Source: Prevotellaceae bacterium (GTDB taxonomy: Bacteria > Bacteroidota > Bacteroidia > Bacteroidales > Muribaculaceae). Taken from it: 64,000 nt of DNA. Position 1 is the stretch's first letter, and each line of letters opens with the position of its first letter. Both the position numbers and the translations under genes were made by a program. Shown here in pieces: positions 27,796-36,856 of this stretch. A model generated the notes under the pieces. The model was not told where the DNA came from and did no database searches. It saw only the letters and a list, made by a program, of their open reading frames with translations. The stretch lies in NCBI GenBank assembly GCA_021772015.1, contig JAETNS010000002.1, forward strand, positions 1 to 64,000. Direction: 5' to 3'.

Positions 27796-28725
27796 ATGGC
27801 AAACAAGACATACAAAGGCGCCAAGCCCGGCGCAGAAAGAACCCGTTTCAGTCCTGATTTCATTCAGAATTTCATCGTCAACGACCCGGCCGGATTGCTC
27901 GACTTCCTGTACACGGCCATGCCCGACAGGAAGAAAACCGCTGTCAAGACCTTGCTCAAATATCGTCAGGTGATGGTCGACGGAGAGGTCACCACCCAGT
28001 TTGACCGGCCGCTGTCTCCCGGAATGAAAGTCAGCGTCAACCATACCCGGCCGTTTGTTGTCTTTTACAACCGCCGGATGAAGCTTGTATATGAGGATGA
28101 CGACATAATTGTGGTGAACAAAGGATACGGTCTCCTTTCGATGGGCAACGACAAGATAAAGGAGGGGACCGCCTACTCCATCCTCCGCGAATACCTCAAG
28201 ACGAAAGATCCCCGAAACAAGCTCTTCATAGTCCACCGCCTCGACCAGCATACCTCAGGCCTGATGGTCTTCGCCAAGTCGATAGATGCGAAGGAAAGAC
28301 TTCAACACAATTGGAACAACATGGTTCTCCGCCGCCAGTATGTCTGCGTCGTCGAGGGAAAAGTGACGACTCCACAAGGTGAGGTCCGGGGATTGCTTGC
28401 AGAGAACGCCCAACATATGGTCTATGTCACCGACGATCCCAAAATCGGCAAACCTGCCTTGACACGTTACACCACCATCCGTACCGCCAACGGCTACTCC
28501 CTTCTGGAGGTCGAGTTGGAGACCGGTCGCAAGAACCAGATCCGCGTCCACATGAAAGAACTCGGCCATCCTATAGCCGGAGACCGCAAGTATGGGGCGA
28601 AGTCATCTCCGATCAGCCGTCTTGCTCTCCACGCGATGACTTTGCGTTTCGTCCATCCGATGACGAAAAAACTGATGGACTTCTCGACCCCCGTCCCCGC
28701 CTCTTTCCAATCGATGGTAAAATGA
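27796..28725 (+). CDS. RluA-family 23S rRNA pseudouridine synthase
   Basis: 309 residues from the ATG at 27796 (MANKTYKGAKPG). An upstream TTG at 27772 is in frame but less likely. It has an S4-like RNA-binding region at residues 35-80 (LLDFLYTAMPDRKKTAVKTLL) and the catalytic core HRLDQHTSGLMVFAKS with the nucleophilic Asp. LELETGRKNQIRVH-type and HPIAGDRKYG segments close the fold. Which uridine it modifies is not deducible. The stop codon lies inside a perfect 22-bp-arm palindrome. Confidence 0.93.
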   Translation: MANKTYKGAKPGAERTRFSPDFIQNFIVNDPAGLLDFLYTAMPDRKKTAVKTLLKYRQVMVDGEVTTQFDRPLSPGMKVSVNHTRPFVVFYNRRMKLVYEDDDIIVVNKGYGLLSMGNDKIKEGTAYSILREYLKTKDPRNKLFIVHRLDQHTSGLMVFAKSIDAKERLQHNWNNMVLRRQYVCVVEGKVTTPQGEVRGLLAENAQHMVYVTDDPKIGKPALTRYTTIRTANGYSLLEVELETGRKNQIRVHMKELGHPIAGDRKYGAKSSPISRLALHAMTLRFVHPMTKKLMDFSTPVPASFQSMVK

Positions 28726-28766
28726 ACTACGAGGGGATGACATCTGTCATCCCCTCGTAGTTCATT
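28721..28766. terminator. Perfect palindrome between convergent genes
   Basis: Arms of 22 nt (AATGAACTACGAGGGGATGA..., 28721-28742 and 28745-28766) are exactly complementary with a 2-4 nt turn. The RluA-type gene stop codon (28723-28725) is inside the left arm. No clear U-run follows. It lies between convergent genes and probably acts on both transcripts. Confidence 0.75.
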
Positions 28767-28800
28767 GATATAAGTTTATTGATTAACGGCTGTCAGCGCG

Positions 28801-30153
28801 TCATCGTATGATTACTTTGGATACTTTTCCGCCCTGTTTCATGATGTATATTCCTTCTGACGGATTGTCAACTTTCATTCCCTGCAGGTTGTAATAGACA
28901 GCCTTGGCATTGTCGTTGTCTGTCTGAATCATTTCAAGGCCACTTGTGCCCCCTCCGTCGCGTAGGGTTACTTTTGTTACGGTGGCTGCCATTCCGCTTA
29001 CCGACAGTCCCTCCTGTTTGAGCAGGTTTGCGTCTTCGTCAGACAAAGTGTAGGTGACTTCCCGGGTCGACGCGTCAAGCGATGTGTCGCCGTTGTTTGC
29101 CGGCAGGGAAGTTCCAGTAGCAGTCTCTATGCGAAGGGTTCCTGAACCTTTTCCGGCGTTGCGGGTGACTTCGACGGCAAGAATGTCATTCTTTTTCACA
29201 TCTGCGAACTTTGATGCGTCCACCGTGACCTTGTTAGCCCATTTTCCGCAGTTTACATTACCTGTCCATAGAGTATGAACTCCTTCAGGATCAGGCTCAT
29301 CCTCGATCGGTTCTCCGACAGTCATGGTCAGTTTGGTGATGGTAATGTCGGCTCCTTTTACGCGGAGTCCGTTATCCTGTAGAAGAGCCATGTCGGCATT
29401 GGTCAGGACATATGTCAGTTTGGTCACGCCCGGCTGTATGCACCCGTAGCTGTCGAGCTGCGGGGCAGTCCCGTTGCAGGATAATTTTGCGTAGTTGATG
29501 TCGTTTAGTTCTATGTTGCCATAATCGGCTCCCTCGTTGACGGTAAGGTAGACAGACAGGATGTCTCCCCCTTTCATCCCCTCGAATTCCGAGGCTGCGA
29601 CTGTTATGTCGTTTTTCCATGTCCCGGTGTCAGTCGAACCTGTCCATATTATGGATTCATCCGAGGGGTCAGGATTTGGGTCGGGATCAGGGTCGGGGGT
29701 GGGATCAGGGTCGGGAGTTCCACCTTCGCCAAGAACGATGCGGGTGATCGTCACATTTTTCCCTTTGACTTGAAGGCCTGATTTCTTCAGGCCGGCGATG
29801 TCGGTCTCTTCGGTGACTGTCGCTGTTGTCTCTGTTGCCGTAGTGGCGAAGTTGCCATCTTTCTTGGCATTGGTCTTGGTCGCGTCACAGGCCATTTTTG
29901 TTGTGCCGTAACATAGTTGCACTGTGCCGTAGTTCTCATTTGAGCCCACAGAGAAAGTCACCGTGATTTTCTCTCCTGCCGCAATGTCGGCAAACTGGCC
30001 TGCCTTCACTTTCAGCGGGGTGGTCCTGAAGTTTGCCAATTCATACGATCCCTCATAGATGACCTTGGCGTTGTCTGCCTGTGATTCCTGGGCATGTGCT
30101 GATGGTATTAGAAACGTTGCGACAGCTAGGATCGCTGAAAAGATTTTTTTCAT
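28801..30153 (-). CDS. Secreted three-repeat protein with C-terminal sorting tail
   Basis: 450 residues. Signal peptide at 1-21 (ends SAHAQ). Three homologous beta-rich repeats follow at about 30-142, 168-285 and 290-398. Each opens with W-T-G or Y-E-G and closes with a G-L-x-V-x-G-x-x-x-T-I-T-K segment. Repeats 1 and 2 are joined by an Asp-Pro linker (PDPDPTPDPDPDPNPDP). The C-terminal about 45 residues (VYYNLQGMKVDNPSEGIYIM...KVIIR) look like a type IX-secretion-type sorting domain as found across Bacteroidales. A TAATTTTG -7 box lies at 30194-30201 (minus). The divergent AraC gene is a candidate regulator. The function is unknown, and carbohydrate or surface binding is a guess. Confidence 0.85.
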   Translation of the reverse strand: MKKIFSAILAVATFLIPSAHAQESQADNAKVIYEGSYELANFRTTPLKVKAGQFADIAAGEKITVTFSVGSNENYGTVQLCYGTTKMACDATKTNAKKDGNFATTATETTATVTEETDIAGLKKSGLQVKGKNVTITRIVLGEGGTPDPDPTPDPDPDPNPDPSDESIIWTGSTDTGTWKNDITVAASEFEGMKGGDILSVYLTVNEGADYGNIELNDINYAKLSCNGTAPQLDSYGCIQPGVTKLTYVLTNADMALLQDNGLRVKGADITITKLTMTVGEPIEDEPDPEGVHTLWTGNVNCGKWANKVTVDASKFADVKKNDILAVEVTRNAGKGSGTLRIETATGTSLPANNGDTSLDASTREVTYTLSDEDANLLKQEGLSVSGMAATVTKVTLRDGGGTSGLEMIQTDNDNAKAVYYNLQGMKVDNPSEGIYIMKQGGKVSKVIIR

Positions 30154-30503
30154 AAGTGGATAATGTTTAAGTAAGGAAACTGGTTTACGGTGGCAAAATT
30201 AGATATAAAAACGAATCTTCATTGTTCTGATTTTTGCTAAACTTGTTTCATCTGTTTATCATATCCAATTATGCAAAAAACAGAACATCAATCCCTGTGA
30301 CATAAATCAAACTTGTTGAATTGTAGATGGTTGGTATACTGCGGCGATTTGATTTTATTGTTCTTAAATTGATTGTCCGGGATTTTTCAGAGTCGATATG
30401 TAGCCGAAAAAGCCTCGCATAGATCGTGTAAGGGAAAAAATCATTACATTTGCGATGTCAAAATAACCCACCTCAGCTATGTCTTGAAAAATGTTATCTG
30501 CAC
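30154..30503. promoter_or_regulatory. Divergent intergenic region, secreted protein / AraC regulator
   Basis: 350 bp, AT-rich. It holds a minus-strand -7 box TAATTTTG (30201-30194) for the secreted protein and a plus-strand TACATTTG (30445-30452) for the AraC gene. No clear -33 elements and no other structure were seen. Confidence 0.5.
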
Positions 30504-31409
30504 ATGTATGATATTATAACCGAGATACCTCCTCTTCCGGAGGAAGATTGTTTTTATATTGTCAGCCGGGTAAAGGATCGGTTTGATTATCCCGTCCATA
30601 CCCATGACATGTTTGAGATGAACTTCCTCTCCGGATGTCGCGGTGCGTTGAGAATAGTCGGCGATTCGGTTGAGGAATTAGGGAACTATGACCTTGTGTT
30701 TATTGGCCACGGGATTCCACATGGTTGGCAACAACACAATTGCCGCTCCGAGGTGATACGTGAGATTACGATGCAGTTTCCCATGGAGCTGTTTGGCGAA
30801 TACATGCGTCATCGGTCGCCGTTTGTCCCTATCGACGAGTTACTGGCTCATTCCGCCTATGGAGTGGCGTTCGGTACGGAGACAACGATGAGGGTTTATC
30901 AGACGCTCCATTCCTTGACTGCGACGGAAGATTATTTTGACCGTTTTGTTAGATTCCTCACTGTGCTTAGGATCCTCGCCGAGGGGAGGGATTACAGGCT
31001 TTTGTCATTATCCTTTCCTGCCAAGGGAGAGATCGCATCTCAGGAGGAACGTCGGATAACCAAGGTGGAGGCATATATAAAGGAAAACTACAGTCGCCCG
31101 ATCAGACTGGAGGATTTGTCGTCGTTGGTGGGAATGACCACTTCCTCTTTTGCCCGGTTTTTCAAGTTGCGTACCGGGAAGTCGACCGGTGAATTCATCA
31201 CAGAGACAAGAGTCGCGGTCGCCTGCCATCAGCTGTTTTTCACGGACAAGTCCGTTTCGGAAATCGGATTCTCCTGCGGCTTCAACAATCTTAGTCATTT
31301 TTGCCGCCGCTTCCGTGAATATCGGGGAATGTCTCCGACTGAATTCCGCGAGATGTTCAAGCATCGGAAGTTCACCCGGGAGCATGTTGATGAGTTGCCG
31401 CATCTGTAG
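30504..31409 (+). CDS. AraC-family transcriptional regulator
   Basis: 301 residues from the ATG at 30504. An in-frame ATG at 30450 lies on top of the predicted -7 box (30445-30452) and is therefore rejected. The N-terminal cupin-like sensor domain (YPVHTHDMFEMNFL, GHGIPHGWQ) is typical of sugar-sensing AraC proteins. The C-terminal double helix-turn-helix begins at RLEDLSSLVGMTTSSFARFFK and includes VSEIGFSCGFNNLSHFCRRFREYRGMSPTEFR. The ligand is unknown, and the divergent secreted-protein gene is a likely target. Confidence 0.92.
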   Translation: MYDIITEIPPLPEEDCFYIVSRVKDRFDYPVHTHDMFEMNFLSGCRGALRIVGDSVEELGNYDLVFIGHGIPHGWQQHNCRSEVIREITMQFPMELFGEYMRHRSPFVPIDELLAHSAYGVAFGTETTMRVYQTLHSLTATEDYFDRFVRFLTVLRILAEGRDYRLLSLSFPAKGEIASQEERRITKVEAYIKENYSRPIRLEDLSSLVGMTTSSFARFFKLRTGKSTGEFITETRVAVACHQLFFTDKSVSEIGFSCGFNNLSHFCRRFREYRGMSPTEFREMFKHRKFTREHVDELPHL

Positions 31410-31625
31410 TTTGGCGCGAATTCCTTGTGAAATCCATGGATTGCTCACCGTAAGGTTCGAAATATGGAAACCTTGGAGCTTCAAAAACAGGTGTTTTGAT
31501 AGATAACACATTGATAAGCAATGTGTTGAGGTTGTTTAGACAGATCGCTGTAGACCTTGCGGAAAAATCGCTGTGGCGTAGTATGGGCGCGGATCGGGAA
31601 TTTTGACCGCATGATTGAGGCTCCG

Positions 31626-31656
31626 TTGACTTTGTTGTAAAAAATTATTATATTTG
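31626..31656 (+). promoter_or_regulatory. Promoter of ybeY-mnmG
   Basis: TTGA (31626-31629), 19 bp, then TATATTTG (31649-31656). The -7 element matches the Bacteroidetes consensus and the -33 differs at one base. It lies 66 bp before the ybeY ATG. The rest of the 312-bp gap from 31410 shows no other structure. Confidence 0.55.
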
Positions 31657-31721
31657 CAGGTATTTTTTGTTTTTTCGGCGCGGTGGTGAAATTCATCCTA
31701 TGCCGAAACTTTCATTGGTAT

Positions 31722-32204
31722 ATGACAAATAAAATTCAGTGGCTTGTCGATGGTGATGTTTCGCTTCCCGCATTTGATTCCATCCCTGATCTCGATTTGG
31801 ATTTTGTCGGGAGATGGCTCGATAGGGTAGGGGAGAACCATGGCCGGATGATCGGCGAGCTTAGCTACATGTTTTGCGATGACGAGAAGATCCTTCATGT
31901 CAACCGGGAGTTTCTTCAGCATGACTATTATACCGACATCATCACTTTCGATTATTGCCGTGGTAAGTTGCTGCGGGGAGACATGGTGATATCTGTCGAT
32001 ACTGTGGCGACCAACGCCGAAGCTGTCGGTGCGACTTTCGACCGTGAGCTTCTCAGGGTTATTGTCCACGGGCTGTTGCATCTTTGCGGTATAAACGACA
32101 AAGGTCCCGGTGAACGTGAGATCATGGAGTCGCACGAGGATTCCGCCTTGGCGTTGCTTGATGACATGATGACGCAGGAGAAAGGAAAGGAGGCGGAGTC
32201 ATGA
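31722..32204 (+). CDS. ybeY: Endoribonuclease YbeY
   Basis: 160 residues from the ATG at 31722 ([12 protein letters not shown]). In-frame sequence continues upstream to 31683 without a family match. The metal-binding motif is [20 protein letters not shown]. The first two histidines of H-x3-H are present, while the third canonical His (GYDH in other phyla) is replaced by a GIND stretch, as appears usual in Bacteroidetes. YbeY acts in 16S rRNA 3'-end maturation and ribosome quality control. It overlaps mnmG by 4 bp. Confidence 0.92.
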   Translation: MTNKIQWLVDGDVSLPAFDSIPDLDLDFVGRWLDRVGENHGRMIGELSYMFCDDEKILHVNREFLQHDYYTDIITFDYCRGKLLRGDMVISVDTVATNAEAVGATFDRELLRVIVHGLLHLCGINDKGPGEREIMESHEDSALALLDDMMTQEKGKEAES

Positions 32205-34162
32205 TTTTCGATTTTGATGTGATCGTGGTCGGCGCGGGGCATGCCGGCTGCGAGGCCGCTTCCGCTTCCGCACGGCTTGGTGCTGAGACCTTGCTGATCA
32301 CGATTGATCTTAACAAGATTGCGCAGATGAGCTGCAATCCCGCCGTGGGCGGTATTGCCAAGGGACAGATTGTGCGTGAAATAGACGCTTTGGGCGGTCA
32401 GATGGGTATTGTGACAGACAAGTCCTCGATACAGTTTCGTATACTCAACCGCTCGAAGGGGCCGGCGATGTGGAGTCCCCGCGCACAATGTGACCGCATG
32501 AGATTCTCTGCCGAATGGCGGCATATCCTTGAGAATACAGACCACTTGTCTTTGTGGCAGGATGATGTCAAGGAGTTGATTGTCGACACCGGCGAGGATG
32601 GGAAAAGCTTTGTAAAGGGGGTTGTCACCAATCTTGGCGTGACTTTCCGGGCTAAGGCTGTAGTGCTTGCGAACGGCACATTCCTGAACGGCCTGATGCA
32701 TATCGGGCGCACACAAATACCTGGCGGCCGCACAGCCGAGCCTGCGAGTACAGGGCTTTCCGGCCAGTTGCGCAACCTTGGATTCAAGGTCGACCGGATG
32801 AAGACCGGCACCCCCGTCCGTATCGATGGACGCTCCGTCAAATGGGAGCATACCGTCGCGCAGCCTCTTGAAGATGACTTTCATCGGTTCTCTTATCTCA
32901 CTGATGTCAGACGCGATCTTGGACGGCGCGAGTGCATGATGGTATACACCAATGAAAAGACCCATGAGGTGCTTCGCCGAGGGCTGCCTGATTCCCCTCT
33001 TTACAATGGCCAGATACAAAGTATCGGTCCGCGTTATTGCCCCTCCATAGAGACGAAGATCGTGACCTTCCCTGACAAGACAGAGCATCAGTTGTTTCTT
33101 GAGCCGGAAGGAGAGACCACGACAGAATTCTATCTCAACGGTTTTTCCTCCTCTCTCCCGATCGACATCCAGCTTGAGGCATTGCAGACCATCCCGGCTT
33201 TTGAGGAGGTGAGGATCCTCCGTCCCGGATATGCGATCGAATATGACTTCTTCGACCCGACCCAGCTGCGTCATACCCTGGAGACAAAGATTGTCGCCGG
33301 ATTGTTCTTCGCAGGGCAGATCAATGGCACCACCGGCTATGAGGAGGCTGCGGGCCAGGGACTGCTTGCGGGGATAAATGCGGCGAAAAAAGCACTCGGT
33401 GGGGAGGAGTTCACTCTTGCCCGTGATGAGGCTTATATCGGTGTTCTTGTCGATGACCTGGTGACAAAAGGGGTCGATGAGCCTTACCGAATGTTTACCT
33501 CCAGAGCAGAATACCGTATTCTTCTGCGTCAGGATGACGCTGATATGCGCCTTACCGGGCGGTCTCATTCGATAGGACTCGCTGATGACCGCAGGATGGC
33601 TCTTGCTGATGAGAAACGTCGTCTACGTGATTCCCTGATTGAGTTCATCGAGAATTTTTCTGTGAAGCCATCGATCATGAATGAAGCGATCGCGTCACTT
33701 TCACCCGAACGTCTGTCAGAACTTGGCTGTCCGATGGAGAATGTGGAGTTTCCCCATCCCAATGGTTTCCCTCTGGCTCCTCTGAAAGAGGGGTGCAAGC
33801 TCGTCTCTCTTTTGTTGCGCCCGGCATTGAGTCTTGAATTGCTTGCCGCCGTTATCGCGCCTCTTTCCCGCGAGCTTGACGCTCTTCCGGCTGACCGCCG
33901 TGAGGAGATCATGGAGGCGGTGGAGGTGCTGGTAAAATATGGCGGTTACATCCGGCGCGAGGCACAGCTGGCCGAGAAACTGAAGCGTCTTGAGGCGGTT
34001 CCGCTGGGCGACCGTTTTGACTATGGTTCTTTGGCCTCCTTGTCGATTGAAGCCCGTCAGAAACTTTCCCGCATCCGCCCGGAGAATGTCGGACAGGCAT
34101 CCCGCATTCCGGGTGTCTCCCCGGCGGATATAAACATCCTCTTGCTGCTTTCAGGCAGATGA
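32201..34162 (+). CDS. mnmG: tRNA uridine-5-carboxymethylaminomethyl modification enzyme MnmG (GidA)
   Basis: 653 residues. The FAD-binding N-terminus [15 protein letters not shown] is followed by [24 protein letters not shown], the [15 protein letters not shown] segment, and the C-terminal helical MnmE-binding domain ending with [16 protein letters not shown]. With MnmE it installs the cmnm5 group at U34 of several tRNAs. Its ATG overlaps the ybeY stop. A parS-type palindrome follows 9 bp after the stop. gidA is a classic origin-proximal gene. Confidence 0.98.
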   Translation: MIFDFDVIVVGAGHAGCEAASASARLGAETLLITIDLNKIAQMSCNPAVGGIAKGQIVREIDALGGQMGIVTDKSSIQFRILNRSKGPAMWSPRAQCDRMRFSAEWRHILENTDHLSLWQDDVKELIVDTGEDGKSFVKGVVTNLGVTFRAKAVVLANGTFLNGLMHIGRTQIPGGRTAEPASTGLSGQLRNLGFKVDRMKTGTPVRIDGRSVKWEHTVAQPLEDDFHRFSYLTDVRRDLGRRECMMVYTNEKTHEVLRRGLPDSPLYNGQIQSIGPRYCPSIETKIVTFPDKTEHQLFLEPEGETTTEFYLNGFSSSLPIDIQLEALQTIPAFEEVRILRPGYAIEYDFFDPTQLRHTLETKIVAGLFFAGQINGTTGYEEAAGQGLLAGINAAKKALGGEEFTLARDEAYIGVLVDDLVTKGVDEPYRMFTSRAEYRILLRQDDADMRLTGRSHSIGLADDRRMALADEKRRLRDSLIEFIENFSVKPSIMNEAIASLSPERLSELGCPMENVEFPHPNGFPLAPLKEGCKLVSLLLRPALSLELLAAVIAPLSRELDALPADRREEIMEAVEVLVKYGGYIRREAQLAEKLKRLEAVPLGDRFDYGSLASLSIEARQKLSRIRPENVGQASRIPGVSPADINILLLLSGR

Positions 34163-34170
34163 GAAAAAGA

Positions 34171-34190
34171 GTTGTTCCACGTGGAACAAC
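34171..34190. other. parS-type centromere site (ParB-binding palindrome)
   Basis: The perfect 20-bp palindrome GTTGTTCCACGTGGAACAAC. Its central 16 bp (34173-34188) are TGTTCCACGTGGAACA, which fits the widely conserved ParB/Spo0J parS consensus TGTTNCACGTGNAACA without mismatch. It lies in the mnmG-apt gap, directly after mnmG. Chromosomal parS sites generally cluster near oriC. A simple mRNA hairpin is the alternative, but a match to the full consensus by chance is very unlikely. Confidence 0.85.
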
Positions 34191-34253
34191 CGCAATCTCC
34201 CTCCCGTCAATAAATTACCCCGAATTACATAAACTTCCAATAATTTTCAAACG

Positions 34254-34772
34254 ATGGAATACATCAAATCAAGAATCCGTGATGTCTATGATTTCCCGAC
34301 CAAGGGGATCGTCTTCAAAGACCTCACCACAGTGTTCAAGGATCCCCGCGCTCTCCACATAATCGGGTGGGATCTCTCTCAGCTCTACCGCGACAAGGGT
34401 GTGACCAAGGTTGTCGGAATAGAGTCGCGCGGCTTTATCGGAGGTTCGATCCTCGCCTTTGAACTCGGTGCCGGGTTTGTGCCGGTCCGCAAGCCGGGCA
34501 AGCTCCCCGCCGATACCCTCCAGATGTCATACAAAAAGGAATATGGCACTGACATCATCGAGATCCATCGCGACGCTATCACCGAGGATGACGTTGTCGT
34601 CCTCCATGATGATGTCCTCGCGACCGGAGGCACAATGGCCGCCGCATATGAACTCGTGAAGTCTATGAATCCGAAAAAGATCTATATCAATTTCATCATT
34701 GAGCTTTCTGCGCTCAACGGACGCGCCAATCTCCCCGCAGACGCGGATGTCACCTCCCTGATCACCTACTGA
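34254..34772 (+). CDS. apt: Adenine phosphoribosyltransferase
   Basis: 172 residues. Salvages adenine to AMP with PRPP. N-terminal IRDVYDFPTKGIVFKDLTTV, GIESRGFIGG, and the PRPP-binding VVVLHDDVLATGGTMAAAYEL are diagnostic. A short hairpin (ATGACTCC/GGAGTCAT, 34772-34789) starts at the stop codon and may end the transcript. Confidence 0.97.
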   Translation: MEYIKSRIRDVYDFPTKGIVFKDLTTVFKDPRALHIIGWDLSQLYRDKGVTKVVGIESRGFIGGSILAFELGAGFVPVRKPGKLPADTLQMSYKKEYGTDIIEIHRDAITEDDVVVLHDDVLATGGTMAAAYELVKSMNPKKIYINFIIELSALNGRANLPADADVTSLITY

Positions 34773-34834
34773 TGACTCCACGGAGTCATTTCGATTCCAC
34801 GGAAAGCGGTTCGCTCCGCTCTCCGATGGGTGTC

Positions 34835-35095
34835 CCTCGCAGATTTTTCTGATGGGATAAAATCTCTCACGGATTACACGGATTACGCAGATTTTGCGGA
34901 TAGGATAAAATCTCTCGCAGATTACGCGGATTACGCAGATTTTTCTGATGGGATAAAAACTCTCGCAGATTACACGGATTACACAGATGCCATCCGGATG
35001 GCTAATCTGTGTAATCCGTGTAATCTGCGAGAGCTTTTTGATCATAGTCTGCGAAAGCTTTTATGATCATAATCTGTGAGAGGGTTTTTCCTGTC
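34835..35095. repeat. Family A palindromic repeat, copy 4, with 48-bp tandem array
   Basis: The 462-bp gap 34773-35234 is dominated by this element. Three left-arm units start at 34855, 34903 and 34951, exactly 48 bp apart (GGATAAAA + CTCTC..GATTAC.. arm). The third runs into a complete hairpin at about 34958-35036 with central GCCATCCGGATGGC. Decayed right-arm copies follow to about 35090. No gene was found. A 48-bp period lacks stops in one frame, which produces a spurious 16-residue protein repeat. Confidence 0.9.
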
Positions 35096-35234
35096 AGGAG
35101 AGAAATTCGGAGGAGTTTTTCATTGTATGCTTGGCCTTCATCAATCACGCGTGAGAATGAGAAGATGATCCTCGGAGACCAACTTTACGGCATGGTTTTT
35201 GTTATAAGTTGTAGGAAAAAAGTCAAAAGAACAT

Positions 35235-36611
35235 ATGGACAAAATTCTAAAGAAGATGGCCCTTGAGTACCATCGCAATCCCCGTCCCGGGAAGCTCGAG
35301 GTGGTGCCTACCAAGCCTTACAATTCTCCCGGCGATCTGTCGCTGGCATATTCACCGGGGGTGGCATATCCGTGCCTTGAAATCAAGGATGATTCCTCGA
35401 AAGCATATGAATACACCAACCGTGGCAACCTCGTAGCCGTGATATCAAACGGTACGGCTGTCCTCGGGCTTGGTGACATAGGAGCCGAGGCAGGAAAACC
35501 GGTAATGGAAGGAAAGGCTCTTCTGTTCAAGATTTTCGCCGGACTCGACTGCTTCGACCTGGAGGTTGATGAGAAAGATCCCGCCAAATTCATCGAGATC
35601 GTGAAGGCGCTCGCCCCGACATTCGGCGGGATAAACCTCGAGGACATAAAAGCCCCGGAGTGCTTTGAGATCGAAACTCGCCTGAAGGAGGAGCTCGACA
35701 TACCTGTCATGCACGACGACCAGCACGGCACCGCCATCATTTCTGCTGCCGCCCTGCTCAACGCATTGGAGATCCAGGGCAAGGATATCCGCGATATCAA
35801 GATGGTTGTCAATGGAGCCGGTGCGGCCGCTATCTCCTGTACCCGTCTTTACAACGCGCTTGGTGTACGTCGCGACAACATCATCATGGTCGATTCCAAG
35901 GGTGTCATCCGCAAGGAGCGCCCCGGACTCAATTCCCAGAAGAAAGAGTTCGCCACAGACAGTCCCGATGTGTTCACCCTCGAGGACGCGATGGCCGGAG
36001 CCGATCTGTTCCTCGGTTTGTCGGTCAAGGATGTCGTGACCCCGGAAATGATAAAGTCGATGAACGAGCGGCCCATCGTATTCGCACTCGCCAATCCCGA
36101 CCCTGAGATTGACCGCGACCTCGCGATGGCTTCGCGCGATGACCTGATCTTCGCCACAGGCCGTTCAGACTATCCCAACCAGATCAACAACGTGCTTGGT
36201 TTCCCCTACATATTCCGTGGGGCGCTTGACTGCGGCGCGACATCCATCAACGAGGCCATGAAACTCGCCGCTGCCAAAGCTATCGCCTCCCTGGCCCACC
36301 AGCCTGTCCCGGATTCGATCAAAGAGGCTTACTCCGACGAAGACTTGACGTTTGGACGCAATTACATCCTTCCTAAGTCGATGGATCCGCGACTGCTGAT
36401 GGTCGTGCCTCCCGCCGTTGCCAAGGCCGCTATGGACTCCAAAATAGCCCGTAAGCCTATCCTCGATTTTGACGCCTATGTCGAAAGCCTGCGTCATCTT
36501 GGAGAAAACTGCGCCGACGGCGTATGTTACCCCGTGCTGCTCAACACTCCCGAGATCTTCTCCAAACTCGCCGCGCGGCTGGGTTATCCCCTCGACCATT
36601 TCACAAACTGA
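35235..36611 (+). CDS. maeB: NAD(P)-dependent malic enzyme
   Basis: 458 residues. Oxidatively decarboxylates malate to pyruvate. N-terminal [44 protein letters not shown], metal-binding [16 protein letters not shown] and [11 protein letters not shown], and the dinucleotide fold [12 protein letters not shown] are all typical. It ends after the malic domain plus a short tail and lacks the C-terminal phosphotransacetylase-like domain that makes many MaeB proteins about 760 residues long. A terminator follows. Confidence 0.92.
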   Translation: MDKILKKMALEYHRNPRPGKLEVVPTKPYNSPGDLSLAYSPGVAYPCLEIKDDSSKAYEYTNRGNLVAVISNGTAVLGLGDIGAEAGKPVMEGKALLFKIFAGLDCFDLEVDEKDPAKFIEIVKALAPTFGGINLEDIKAPECFEIETRLKEELDIPVMHDDQHGTAIISAAALLNALEIQGKDIRDIKMVVNGAGAAAISCTRLYNALGVRRDNIIMVDSKGVIRKERPGLNSQKKEFATDSPDVFTLEDAMAGADLFLGLSVKDVVTPEMIKSMNERPIVFALANPDPEIDRDLAMASRDDLIFATGRSDYPNQINNVLGFPYIFRGALDCGATSINEAMKLAAAKAIASLAHQPVPDSIKEAYSDEDLTFGRNYILPKSMDPRLLMVVPPAVAKAAMDSKIARKPILDFDAYVESLRHLGENCADGVCYPVLLNTPEIFSKLAARLGYPLDHFTN

Positions 36612-36637
36612 TCCTTTGGTAAACAAGATCATTGAGA

Positions 36638-36692
36638 CCCCTGTCTTTTGGAAAGGAGCGGTTACGCTTCTCCAAAAAACAGGGTCTTTTGT
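36638..36692 (+). terminator. Rho-independent terminator after the malic enzyme gene
   Basis: A long stem: GACCCCTGT...TTTTGGA..GGAGCG, loop GTTA, then CGCTTCTCC..AAACAGGGTC, followed by TTTTGTAATT. Confidence 0.85.
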
Positions 36693-36757
36693 AATTATTT
36701 GATAGTTAGTGATTTATGTAATATAAATCAGAGATTGCCGAAGTAGGAGGGCGATAA

Positions 36758-36813
36758 CCCCTCGCTTTGCTCGGGTACACAACAGGCTGTCCTGTGTCCG
36801 AGCGAAGCGAGGG
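36758..36813. repeat. Family C GC-rich hairpin, copy 2
   Basis: CCCTCGCTTTGCTCGGGTAC... pairs imperfectly with CCTGTGTCCGAGCGAAGCGA. It lies between the convergent malic enzyme gene and efflux operon. The motif GAGCGAAGCGA also appears at about 52633. Confidence 0.7.
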
Positions 36814-36856
36814 TCAAGAAGGTAAAAATAAGGGGAAGAGGATAAGAGCCGGCTTG

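Noticed and set aside
31952-33568. 538-residue open frame on the minus strand
   Set aside because: Antisense to ybeY and mnmG, which have full family motifs; no recognisable domain.
34830-35066. Apparent 16-residue repeat protein (DYTDYADF units)
   Set aside because: It is the translation of the 48-bp tandem family A repeat, not a gene.
34835-35095. Possible CRISPR array
   Set aside because: Units are directly adjoining 48-bp repeats without unique spacers and belong to a dispersed palindromic family; no cas genes.
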